Source: Halisarca cf. caerulea (lineage: Eukaryota > Porifera > Demospongiae > Chondrillida > Halisarcidae). From it: a stretch of 64,000 nucleotides of DNA. Each line of letters opens with the position of its first letter. Position 1 is the stretch's first letter. The notes under the pieces were generated by a model, which was given only the letters and a program-made list of their open reading frames with translations, ran no database searches and was not told where the DNA came from. Shown one piece after another: positions 1-13,670 of the stretch. The position numbers and the translations under genes were made by a program. The DNA lies in contig CAUJGJ010000083.1 of assembly GCA_963170055.1 (NCBI GenBank), positions 1,616,101-1,680,100 on the forward strand. The letters run 5' to 3'.

Positions 1-134
1 AAATTTTATTTCAAAGACATTTTTAAATTTTGCAAAGTTAACATTTTCAAAAGACATTCGAACACTTTGCAAATGTGTAATTTGCACAAAATAAAAGTTA
101 CTAAGTTCATTTCATAAGATATTAACAACTTTGG
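1..134. repeat. Exemplar of satellite monomer type A
   Basis: The most common monomer type. Its variable segment reads TTTATTTCAAAGACA followed by an AT-rich spacer and GCAAAG. The core then runs from GTTAAC through TTCGAA to the end at CAACTTTGG. Positions 69-85 hold a small inverted repeat (GCAAAT, 5-nt loop, ATTTGC) that is kept in almost all copies of every type. Confidence 0.9.
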
Positions 135-268
135 AAATATTATTCGTAAGATTATTTTAAATTTTGATAAGTTAACATTTTCAAAAGACATTCGAACACT
201 TTGCAAATGTGTAATTTGCACAAAATAAAAGTTACTAAGTTCATTTCATAAGATATTAACAACTTTGG
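135..268. repeat. Exemplar of satellite monomer type B
   Basis: The second monomer type. It shares the core of type A but its variable segment reads ATTATTCGTAAGATT, and the spacer is followed by GATAAG instead of GCAAAG. It adds a second CpG (TTCGTAAG). In the first 7.4 kb type B recurs at steps that are multiples of 134 bp, most often 536 bp (for example starts near 135, 671, 1475 and 3886, 4422, 4958, 5494), which outlines a loose four-monomer higher-order repeat of one B and three A. Confidence 0.88.
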
Positions 269-3200
269 AAATTTTATTTCAAAGACATTTTTAAATTTTG
301 CAAAGTTAACATTTTCAAAAGACATTCGAACACTTTGCAAATGTGTAATTTGCACAAAATAAAAGTTACTAAGTTCATTTCATAAGATATTAACAACTTT
401 GGAAATTTTATTTCAAAGACATTTTTAAATTTTGCAAAGTTAACATTTTCAAAAGACATTCGAACACTTTGCAAATGTGTAATTTGCACAAAATAAAAGT
501 TACTAAGTTCATTTCATAAGATATTAACAACTTTGGAAATTTTATTTCAAAGACATTTTTAAATTTTGCAAAGTTAACATTTTCAAAAGACATTCGAACA
601 CTTTGCAAATGTGTAATTTGCACAAAATAAAAGTTACTAAGTTCATTTCATAAGATATTAACAACTTTGGAAATATTATTCGTAAGATTATTTTAAATTT
701 TGATAAGTTAACATTTTCAAAAGACATTCGAACACTTTGCAAATGTGTAATTTGCACAAAATAAAAGTTACTAAGTTCATTTCATAAGATATTAACAACT
801 TTGGAAATTTTATTTCAAAGACATTTTTAAATTTTGCAAAGTTAACATTTTCAAAAGACATTCGAACACTTTGCAAATGTGTAATTTGCACAAAATAAAA
901 GTTACTAAGTTCATTTCATAAGATATTAACAACTTTGGAAATATTATTCGTAAGATTATTTTAAATTTTGATAAGTTAACATTTTCAAAAGACATTCGAA
1001 CACTTTGCAAATGTGTAATTTGCACAAAATAAAAGTTACTAAGTTCATTTCATAAGATATTAACAACTTTGGAAATTTTATTTCAAAGACATTTTTAAAT
1101 TTTGCAAAGTTAACATTTTCAAAAGACATTCGAACACTTTGCAAATGTGTAATTTGCACAAAATAAAAGTTACTAAGTTCATTTCATAAGATATTAACAA
1201 CTTTGGAAATTTTATTTCAAAGACATTTTTAAATTTTGCAAAGTTAACATTTTCAAAAGACATTCGAACACTTTGCAAATGTGTAATTTGCACAAAATAA
1301 AAGTTACTAAGTTCATTTCATAAGATATTAACAACTTTGGAAATTTTATTTCAAAGACATTTTTAAATTTTGCAAAGTTAACATTTTCAAAAGACATTCG
1401 AACACTTTGCAAATGTGTAATTTGCACAAAATAAAAGTTACTAAGTTCATTTCATAAGATATTAACAACTTTGGAAATATTATTCGTAAGATTATTTTAA
1501 ATTTTGATAAGTTAACATTTTCAAAAGACATTCGAACACTTTGCAAATGTGTAATTTGCACAAAATAAAAGTTACTAAGTTCATTTCATAAGATATTAAC
1601 AACTTTGGAAATTTTATTTCAAAGACATTTTTAAATTTTGCAAAGTTAACATTTTCAAAAGACATTCGAACACTTTGCAAATGTGTAATTTGCACAAAAT
1701 AAAAGTTACTAAGTTCATTTCATAAGATATTAACAACTTTGGAAATTTTATTTCAAAGACATTTTTAAATTTTGCAAAGTTAACATTTTCAAAAGACATT
1801 CGAACACTTTGCAAATGTGTAATTTGCACAAAATAAAAGTTACTAAGTTCATTTCATAAGATATTAACAACTTTGGAAATTTTATTTCAAAGACATTTTT
1901 AAATTTTGCAAAGTTAACATTTTCAAAAGACATTCGAACACTTTGCAAATGTGTAATTTGCACAAAATAAAAGTTACTAAGTTCATTTCATAAGATATTA
2001 ACAACTTTGGAAATTTTATTTCAAAGACATTTTTAAATTTTGCAAAGTTAACATTTTCAAAAGACATTCGAACACTTTGCAAATGTGTAATTTGCACAAA
2101 ATAAAAGTTACTAAGTTCATTTCATAAGATATTAACAACTTTGGAAATTTTATTTCAAAGACATTTTTAAATTTTGCAAAAATAAAATTTTCAAAAGACA
2201 TTCGAACACTTTGCAAATGTGTAATTTGCACAAAATAAAAGTTACTAAGTTCATTTCATAAGATATTAACAACTTTGGAAATTTTATTTCAAAGACATTT
2301 TTAAATTTTGCAAAGTTAACATTTTCAAAAGACATTCGAACACTTTGCAAATGTGTAATTTGCACAAAATAAAAGTTACTAAGTTCATTTCATAAGATAT
2401 TAACAACTTTGGAAATTTTATTTCAAAGACATTTTTAAATTTTGCAAAGTTAACATTTTCAAAAGACATTCGAACACTTTGCAAATGTGTAATTTGCACA
2501 AAATAAAAGTTACTAAGTTCATTTCATAAGATATTAACAACTTTGGAAATTTTATTTCAAAGACATTTTTAAATTTTGCAAAGTTAACATTTTCAAAAGA
2601 CATTCGAAAACTTTGCAAATGTGTAATTTGCACAAAATAAAAGTTACTAAGTTCATTTCATAAGATATTAACAACTTTGGAAATATTATTCGTAAGATTA
2701 TTTTAAATTTTGATAAGTTAACATTTTCAAAAGACATTCGAACACTTTGCAAATGTGTAATTTGCACAAAATAAAAGTTACTAAGTTCATTTCATAAGAT
2801 ATTAACAACTTTGGAAATTTTATTTCAAAGACATTTTTATATTTTGCAAAGTTAACATTTTCAAAAGACATTCGAACACTTTGCAAATGTGTAATTTGCA
2901 CAAAATAAAAGTTACTAAGTTCATTTCATAAGATATTAACAACTTTGGAAATTTTATTTCAAAGACATTTTTAAATTTTGCAAAGTTAACATTTTCAAAA
3001 GACATTCGAACACTTTGCAAATGTGTAATTTGCACAAAATAAAAGTTACTAAGTTCATTTCATAAGATATTAACAACTTTGGAAATTTTATTTCAAAGAC
3101 ATTTTAAATTTTGCAAAGTTAACATTTTCAAAAGACATTCGAAAACTTTGCAAATGTGTAATTTGCACAAAATAAAAGTTACTAAGTTCATTTCATAAGA

Positions 3201-6200
3201 TATTAACAACTTTGGAAATATTATTCGTAAGATTATTTTAAATTTTGATAAGTTAACATTTTCAAAAGACATTCGAACACTTTGCAAATGTGTAATTTGC
3301 ACAAAATAAAAGTTACTAAGTTCATTTCATAAGATATTAACAACTTTGGAAATTTTATTTCAAAGACATTTTTAAATTTTGCAAAGTTAACATTTTCAAA
3401 AGACATTCGAACACTTTGCAAATGTGTAATTTGCACAAAATAAAAGTTACTAAGTTCATTTCATAAGATATTAACAACTTTGGAAATTTTATTTCAAAGA
3501 CATTTTTAAATTTTGCAAAGTTAACATTTTCAAAAGACATTCGAACACTTTGCAAATGTGTAATTTGCACAAAATAAAAGTTACTAAGTTCATTTCATAA
3601 GATATTAACAACTTTGGAAATTTTATTTCAAAGACATTTTTAAATTTTGCAAAGTTAACATTTTCAAAAGACATTCGAACACTTTGCAAATGTGTAATTT
3701 GCACAAAATAAAAGTTACTAAGTTCATTTCATAAGATATTAACAACTTTGGAAATTTTATTTCAAAGACATTTTTAAATTTTGCAAAGTTAACATTTTCA
3801 AAAGACATTCGAACACTTTGCAAATGTGTAATTTGCACAAAATAAAAGTTACTAAGTTCATTTCATAAGATATTAACAACTTTGGAAATATTATTCGTAA
3901 GATTATTTTAAATTTTGATAAGTTAACATTTTCAAAAGACATTCGAACACTTTGCAAATGTGTAATTTGCACAAAATAAAAGTTACTAAGTTCATTTCAT
4001 AAGATATTAACAACTTTGGAAATTTTATTTCAAAGACATTTTTAAATTTTGCAAAGTTAACATTTTCAAAAGACATTCGAACACTTTGCAAATGTGTAAT
4101 TTGCACAAAATAAAAGTTACTAAGTTCATTTCATAAGATATTAACAACTTTGGAAATTCTATTTCAAAGACATTTTTAAATTTTGCAAAGTTAACATTTT
4201 CAAAAGACATTCGAACACTTTGCAAATGTGTAATTTGCACAAAATAAAAGTTACTAAGTTCATTTCATAAGATATTAACAACTTTGGAAATTTTATTTCA
4301 AAGACATTTTTAAATTTTGCAAAGTTAACATTTTCAAAAGACATTCGAACACTTTGCAAATGTGTAATTTGCACAAAATAAAAGTTACTAAGTTCATTTC
4401 ATAAGATATTAACAACTTTGGAAATATTATTCGTAAGATTATTTTAAATTTTGATAAGTTAACATTTTCAAAAGACATTCGAACACTTTGCAAATGTGTA
4501 ATTTGCACAAAATAAAAGTTACTAAGTTCATTTCATAAGATATTAACAACTTTGGAAATTTTATTTCAAAGACATTTTTAAATTTTGCAAAGTTAACATT
4601 TTCAAAAGACATTCGAACACTTTGCAAATGTGTAATTTGCACAAAATAAAAGTTACTAAGTTCATTTCATAAGATATTAACAACTTTGGAAATTTTATTT
4701 CAAAGACTTTTTTAAATTTTGCAAAGTTAACATTTTCAAAAGACATTCGAACACTTTGCAAATGTGTAATTTGCACAAAATAAAAGTTACTAAGTTCATT
4801 TCATAAGATATTAACAACTTTGGAAATTTTATTTCAAAGACATTTTTAAATTTTGCAAAGTTAACATTTTCAAAAGACATTCGAAAACTTTGCAAATGTG
4901 TAATTTGCACAAAATAAAAGTTACTAAGTTCATTTCATAAGATATTAACAACTTTGGAAATATTATTCGTAAGATTATTTTAAATTTTGATAAGTTAACA
5001 TTTTCAAAAGACATTCGAACACTTTGCAAATGTGTAATTTGCACAAAATAAAAGTTACTAAGTTCATTTCATAAGATATTAACAACTTTAGAAATTTTAT
5101 TTCAAAGACATTTTTAAATTTTGCAAAGTTAACATTTTCAAAAGACATTCGAACACTTTGCAAATGTGTAATTTGCACAAAATAAAAGTTACTAAGTTCA
5201 TTTCATAAGATATTAACAACTTTGGAAATTTTATTTCAAAGACATTTTTAAATTTTGCAAAGTTAACATTTTCAAAAGACATTCGAACACTTTGCAAATG
5301 TGTAATTTGCACAAAATAAAAGTTACTAAGTTCATTTCATAAGATATTAACAACTTTGGAAATTTTATTTCAAAGACATTTTTAAATTTTGCAAAGTTAA
5401 CATTTTCAAAAGACATTCGAACACTTTGCAAATGTGTAATTTGCACAAAATAAAAGTTACTAAGTTCATTTCATAAGATATTAACAACTTTGGAAATATT
5501 ATTCGTAAGATTATTTTAAATTTTGATAAGTTAACATTTTCAAAAGACATTCGAACACTTTGCAAATGTGTAATTTGCACAAAATAAAAGTTACTAAGTT
5601 CATTTCATAAGATATTAACAACTTTGGAAATTTTATTTCAAAGACATTTTTAAATTTTGCAAAGTTAACATTTTCAAAAGACATTCGAACACTTTGCAAA
5701 TGTGTAATTTGCACAAAATAAAAGTTACTAAGTTCATTTCATAAGATATTAACAACTTTGGAAATTTTATTTCAAAGACATTTTTAAATTTTGCAAAGTT
5801 AACATTTTCAAAAGACATTCGAACACTTTGCAAATGTGTAATTTGCACAAAATAAAAGTTACTAAGTTCATTTCATAAGATATTAACAACTTTGGAAATT
5901 TTATTTCAAAGACATTTTTAAATTTTGCAAAGTTAACATTTTCAAAAGACATTCGAAAACTTTGCAAATGTGTAATTTGCACAAAATAAAAGTTACTAAG
6001 TTCATTTCATAAGATATTAACAACTTTGGAAATTTTATTTCAAAGACATTTTTAAATTTTGCAAAGTTAACATTTTCAAAAGACATTCGAACACTTTGCA
6101 AATGTGTAATTTGCACAAAATAAAAGTTACTAAGTTCATTTCATAAGATATTAACAACTTTGGAAATTTTATTTCAAAGACATTTTTAAATTTTGCAAAG

Positions 6201-7637
6201 TTAACATTTTCAAAAGACATTCGAACACTTTGCAAATGTGTAATTTGCACAAAATAAAAGTTACTAAGTTCATTTCATAAGATATTAACAACTTTGGAAA
6301 TTTTATTTCAAAGACATTTTTAAATTTTGCAAAGTTAACATTTTCAAAAGACATTCGAACACTTTGCAAATGTGTAATTTGCACAAAATAAAAGTTACTA
6401 AGTTCATTTCATAAGATATTAACAACTTTGGAAATATTATTCGTAAGATTATTTTAAATTTTGATAAGTTAACATTTTCAAAAGACATTCGAACACTTTG
6501 CAAATGTGTAATTTGCACAAAATAAAAGTTTCTAAGTTCATTTCATAAGATATTAACAACTTTGGAAATTTTATTTCAAAGACATTTTTAAATTTTGCAA
6601 AGTTAACATTTTCAAAAGACATTCGAACACTTTGCAAATGTGTAATTTGCACAAAATAAAAGTTACTAAGTTCATTTCATAAGATATTAACAACTTTGGA
6701 AATTTTATTTCAAAGACATTTTTAAATTTTGCAAAGTTAACATTTTCAAAAGACATTCGAACACTTTGCAAATGTGTAATTTGCACAAAATAAAAGTTAC
6801 TAAGTTCATTTCATAAGATATTAACAACTTTGGAAATTTTATTTCAAAGACATTTTTAAATTTTGCAAAGTTAACATTTTCAAAAGACATTCGAACACTT
6901 TGCAAATGTGTAATTTGCACAAAATAAAAGTTACTAAGTTCATTTCATAAGATATTAACAACTTTGGAAATTTTATTTCAAAGACATTTTTAAATTTTGC
7001 AAAGTTAACATTTTCAAAAGACATTCGAACACTTTGCAAATGTGTAATTTGCACAAAATAAAAGTTACTAAGTTCATTTCATAAGATATTAACAACTTTG
7101 GAAATTTTATTTCAAAGACATTTTTAAATTTTGCAAAGTTAACATTTTCAAAAGACATTCGAACACTTTGCAAATGTGTAATTTGCACAAAATAAAAGTT
7201 ACTAAGTTCATTTCATAAGATATTAACAACTTTGGAAATATTATTCGTAAGATTATTTTAAATTTTGATAAGTTAACATTTTCAAAAGACATTCGAACAC
7301 TTTGCAAATGTGTAATTTGCACAAAATAAAAGTTTCTAAGTTCATTTCATAAGATATTAACAACTTTGGAAATTTTATTTCAAAGACATTTTTAAATTTT
7401 GCAAAGTTAACATTTTCAAAAGACATTCGAACACTTTGCAAATGTGTAATTTGCACAAAATAAAAGTTACTAAGTTCATTTCATAAGATATTAACAACTT
7501 TGGAAATTTTATTTCAAAGACATTTTTAAATTTTGCAAAGTTAACATTTTCAAAAGACATTCGAACACTTTGCAAATGTGTAATTTGCACAAAATAAAAG
7601 TTACTAAGTTCATTTCATAAGATATTAACAACTTTGG

Positions 7638-10600
7638 AAATATTATTCGTAAGAGTTTTTTAAATTTTGATAAGTTAACATTTTCAAAAGACATTCGAAC
7701 ACTTTGCAAATGTGTAATTTGCACAAAATAAAAGTTACTAAGTTCATTTCATAAGATATTAACAACTTTGGAAATTTTATTTCAATGACATTATTAAATT
7801 TTGCAAAGTTAACATTTTCAAAAGACATTCGAACACTTTGCAAATGTGTAATTTGCACAAAATAAAAGTTACTAAGTTCATTTCATAAGATATTAACAAC
7901 TTTGGAAATTTTATTTCAAAGACATTTTTAAATTTTGCAAAGTTAACATTTTCAAAAGACATTCGAACACTTTGCAAATGTGTAATTTGCACAAAATAAA
8001 AGTTACTAAGTTCATTTCATAAGATATTAACAACTTTGGAAATTTTATTTCAAAGACATTTTTAAATTTTGCAAAGTTAACATTTTCAAAAGACATTCGA
8101 ACACTTTGCAAATGTGTAATTTGCACAAAATAAAAGTTACTAAGTTCATTTCATAAGATATTAACAACTTTGGAAATTTTATTTCAAAGACATTTTTAAA
8201 TTTTGCAAAGTTAACATTTTCAAAAGACATTCGAACACTTTGCAAATGTGTAATTTGCACAAAATAAAAGTTACTAAGTTCATTTCATAAGATATTAACA
8301 ACTTTGGAAATATTATTCGTAAGAGTTTTTTAAATTTTGATAAGTTAACATTTTCAAAAGACATTCGAACACTTTGCAAATGTGTAATTTGCACAAAATA
8401 AAAGTTACTAAGTTCATTTCATACGATATTAACAACTTTGGAAATTTTATTTCAATGACATTATTAAATTTTGCAAAGTTAACATTTTCAAAAGACATTC
8501 GAACACTTTGCAAATGTGTAATTTGCACAAAATAAAAGTTACTAAGTTCATTTCATAAGATATTAACAACTTTGGAAATTTTATTTCAAAGACATTTTTA
8601 AATTTTGCAAAGTTAACATTTTCAAAAGACATTCGAACACTTTGCAAATGTGTAATTTGCACAAAATAAAAGTTACTAAGTTCATTTCATAAGATATTAA
8701 CAACTTTGGAAATTTTATTTCAAAGACATTTTTAAATTTTGCAAAGTTAACATTTTCAAAAGACATTCGAAAACTTTGCAAATGTGTAATTTGCACAAAA
8801 TAAAAGTTACTAAGTTCATTTCATAAGATATTAACAACTTTGGAAATATTATTCGTAAGATTATTTTAAATTTTGATAAGTTAACATTTTCAAAAGACAT
8901 TCGAACACTTTGCAAATGTGTAATTTGCACAAAATAAAAGTTACTAAGTTCATTTCATAAGATATTAACAACTTTGGAAATTTTATTTCAAAGACATTTT
9001 TAAATTTTGCAAAGTTAACATTTTCAAAAGACATTCGAACACTTTGCAAATGTGTAATTTGCACAAAATAAAAGTTACTAAGTTCATTTCATAAGATATT
9101 AACAACTTTGGAAATTTTATTTCAAAGACATTTTTAAATTTTGCAAAGTTAACATTTTCAAAAGACATTCGAACACTTTGCAAATGTGTAATTTGCACAA
9201 AATAAAAGTTACTAAGTTCATTTCATAAGATATTAACAACTTTGGAAATATTATTCGTAAGAGTTTTTTAAATTTTGATAAGTTAACATTTTCAAAAGAC
9301 ATTCGAACACTTTGCAAATGTGTAATTTGCACAAAATAAAAGTTACTAAGTTCATTTCATAAGATATTAACAACTTTGGAAATTTTATTTCAAAGACATT
9401 TTTAAATTTTGCAAAGTTAACATTTTCAAAAGACATTCGAACACTTTGCAAATGTGTAATTTGCACAAAATAAAAGTTACTAAGTTCATTTCATAAGATA
9501 TTAACAACTTTGGAAATTTTATTTCAAAGACATTTTTAAATTTTGCAAAGTTAACATTTTCAAAAGACATTCGAACACTTTGCAAATGTGTAATTTGCAC
9601 AAAATAAAAGTTACTAAGTTCATTTCATAAGATATTAACAACTTTGGAAATTTTATTTCAAAGACATTTTTAAATTTTGCAAAGTTAACATTTTCAAAAG
9701 ACATTCGAAAACTTTGCAAATGTGTAATTTGCACAAAATAAAAGTTACTAAGTTCATTTCATAAGATATTAACAACTTTGGAAATATTATTCGTAAGATT
9801 ATTTTAAATTTTGATAAGTTAACATTTTCAAAAGACATTCGAACACTTTGCAAATGTGTAATTTGCACAAAATAAAAGTTACTAAGTTCATTTCATAAGA
9901 TATTAACAACTTTGGAAATTTTATTTCAAAGACATTTTTAAATTTTGCAAAGTTAACATTTTCAAAAGACATTCGAACACTTTGCAAATGTGTAATTTGC
10001 ACAAAATAAAAGTTACTAAGTTCATTTCATAAGATATTAACAACTTTGGAAATTTTATTTCAAAGACATTTTTAAATTTTGCAAAGTTAACATTTTCAAA
10101 AGACATTCGAACACTTTGCAAATGTGTAATTTGCACAAAATAAAAGTTACTAAGTTCATTTCATAAGATATTAACAACTTTGGAAATTTTATTTCAAAGA
10201 CATTTTTAAATTTTGCAAAGTTAACATTTTCAAAAGACATTCGAACACTTTGCAAATGTGTAATTTGCACAAAATAAAAGTTACTAAGTTCATTTCATAA
10301 GATATTAACAACTTTGGAAATTTTATTTCAAAGACATTTTTAAATTTTGCAAAGTTAACATTTTCAAAAGACATTCGAAAACTTTGCAAATGTGTAATTT
10401 GCACAAAATAAAAGTTACTAAGTTCATTTCATAAGATATTAACAACTTTGGAAATATTATTCGTAAGATTATTTTAAATTTTGATAAGTTAACATTTTCA
10501 AAAGACATTCGAACACTTTGCAAATGTGTAATTTGCACAAAATAAAAGTTACTAAGTTCATTTCATAAGATATTAACAACTTTGGAAATTTTATTTCAAA

Positions 10601-10987
10601 GACATTTTTAAATTTTGCAAAGTTAACATTTTCAAAAGACATTCGAACACTTTGCAAATGTGTAATTTGCACAAAATAAAAGTTACTAAGTTCATTTCAT
10701 AAGATATTAACAACTTTGGAAATTTTATTTCAAAGACATTTTTAAATTTTGCAAAGTTAACATTTTCAAAAGACATTCGAACACTTTGCAAATGTGTAAT
10801 TTGCACAAAATAAAAGTTACTAAGTTCATTTCATAAGATATTAACAACTTTGGAAATATTATTCGTAAGAGTTTTTTAAATTTTGATAAGTTAACATTTT
10901 CAAAAGACATTCGAACACTTTGCAAATGTGTAATTTGCACAAAATAAAAGTTACTAAGTTCATTTCATAAGATATTAACAACTTTGG
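7638..10987. repeat. Array zone with monomer type C
   Basis: Four monomers starting near 7638, 8308, 9246 and 10854 carry a third version of the variable segment, ATTATTCGTAAGAG followed by a T-run and GATAAG. Their spacing is 670, 938 and 1608 bp (5, 7 and 12 monomers). Two of them are followed by a monomer with a TTTCAATGACATTATT change. This exact version is confined to this part of the array, which points to local amplification. Confidence 0.75.
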
Positions 10988-13670
10988 AAATTTTATTTCA
11001 AAGACATTTTTAAATTTTGCAAAGTTAACATTTTCAAAAGACATTCGAACACTTTGCAAATGTGTAATTTGCACAAAATAAAAGTTACTAAGTTCATTTC
11101 ATAAGATATTAACAACTTTGGAAATTTTATTTCAAAGACATTTTTAAATTTTGCAAAGTTAACATTTTCAAAAGACATTCGAACACTTTGCAAATGTGTA
11201 ATTTGCACAAAATAAAAGTTACTAAGTTCATTTCATAAGATATTAACAACTTTGGAAATTTTATTTCAAAGACATTTTTAAATTTTGCAAAGTTAACATT
11301 TTCAAAAGACATTCGAAAACTTTGCAAATGTGTAATTTGCACAAAATAAAAGTTACTAAGTTCATTTCATAAGATATTAACAACTTTGGAAATATTATTC
11401 GTAAGATTATTTTAAATTTTGATAAGTTAACATTTTCAAAAGACATTCGAACACTTTGCAAATGTGTAATTTGCACAAAATAAAAGTTACTAAGTTCATT
11501 TCATAAGATATTAACAACTTTGGAAATTTTATTTCAAAGACATTTTTAAATTTTGCAAAGTTAACATTTTCAAAAGACATTCGAACACTTTGCAAATGTG
11601 TAATTTGCACAAAATAAAAGTTACTAAGTTCATTTCATAAGATATTAACAACTTTGGAAATATTATTCGTAAGATTATTTTAAATTTTGCAAAGTTAACA
11701 TTTTCAAAAGACATTCGAACACTTTGCAAATGTGTAATTTGCACAAAATAAAAGTTACTAAGTTCATTTCATAAGATATTAACAACTTTGGAAATTTTAT
11801 TTCAAAGACATTTTTAAATTTTGCAAAGTTAACATTTTCAAAAGACATTCGAAAACTTTGCAAATGTGTAATTTGCACAAAATAAAAGTTACTAAGTTCA
11901 TTTCATAAGATATTAACAACTTTGGAAATATTATTCGTAAGATTATTTTAAATTTTGATAAGTTAACATTTTCAAAAGACATTCGAACACTTTGCAAATG
12001 TGTAATTTGCACAAAATAAAAGTTACTAAGTTCATTTCATAAGATATTAACAACTTTGGAAATTTTATTTCAAAGACATTTTTAAATTTTGCAAAGTTAA
12101 CATTTTCAAAAGACATTCGAACACTTTGCAAATGTGTAATTTGCACAAAATAAAAGTTACTAAGTTCATTTCATAAGATATTAACAACTTTGGAAATTTT
12201 ATTTCAAAGACATTTTTAAATTTTGCAAAGTTAACATTTTCAAAAGACATTCGAACACTTTGCAAATGTGTAATTTGCACAAAATAAAAGTTACTAAGTT
12301 CATTTCATAAGATATTAACAACTTTGGAAATATTATTCGTAAGATTATTTTAAATTTTGATAAGTTAACATTTTCAAAAGACATTCGAACACTTTGCAAA
12401 TGTGTAATTTGCACAAAATAAAAGTTACTAAGTTCATTTCATAAGATATTAACAACTTTGGAAATTTTATTTCAAAGACATTTTTAAATTTTGCAAAGTT
12501 AACATTTTCAAAAGACATTCGAACACTTTGCAAATGTGTAATTTGCACAAAATAAAAGTTACTAAGTTCATTTCATAAGATATTAACAACTTTGGAAATT
12601 TTATTTCAAAGACATTTTTAAATTTTGCAAAGTTAACATTTTCAAAAGACATTCGAACACTTTGCAAATGTGTAATTTGCACAAAATAAAAGTTACTAAG
12701 TTCATTTCATAAGATATTAACAACTTTGGAAATTTTATTTCAAAGACATTTTTAAATTTTGCAAAGTTAACATTTTCAAAAGACATTCGAACACTTTGCA
12801 AATGTGTAATTTGCACAAAATAAAAGTTACTAAGTTCATTTCATAAGATATTAACAACTTTGGAAATTTTATTTCAAAGACATTTTTAAATTTTGCAAAG
12901 TTAACATTTTCAAAAGACATTCGAACACTTTGCAAATGTGTAATTTGCACAAAATAAAAGTTACTAAGTTCATTTCATAAGATATTAACAACTTTGGAAA
13001 TTTTATTTCAAAGACATTTTTAAATTTTGCAAAGTTAACATTTTCAAAAGACATTCGAACACTTTGCAAATGTGTAATTTGCACAAAATAAAAGTTACTA
13101 AGTTCATTTCATAAGATATTAACAACTTTGGAAATTTTATTTCAAAGACATTTTTAAATTTTGCAAAGTTAACATTTTCAAAAGACATTCGAACACTTTG
13201 CAAATGTGTAATTTGCACAAAATAAAAGTTACTAAGTTCATTTCATAAGATATTAACAACTTTGGAAATTTTATTTCAAAGACATTTTTAAATTTTGCAA
13301 AGTTAACATTTTCAAAAGACATTCGAACACTTTGCAAATGTGTAATTTGCACAAAATAAAAGTTACTAAGTTCATTTCATATGATATTAACAACTTTGGA
13401 AATATTATTCGTAAGATTATTTTAAATTTTGATAAGTTAACATTTTCAAAAGACATTCGAACACTTTGCAAATGTGTAATTTGCACAAAATAAAAGTTAC
13501 TAAGTTCATTTCATAAGATATTAACAACTTTGGAAATTTTATTTCAGACATTTTTAAATTTTGCAAAGTTAACATTTTCAAAAGACATTCGAACACTTTG
13601 CAAATGTGTAATTTGCACAAAATAAAAGTTACTAAGTTCATTTCATAAGATATTAACAACTTTGGAAATT

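Noticed and set aside
55..75. CENP-B box in the satellite monomer
   Set aside because: Only the TTCG core is shared; the required downstream CGGG-type half is missing, so a centromere role cannot be argued from this motif.
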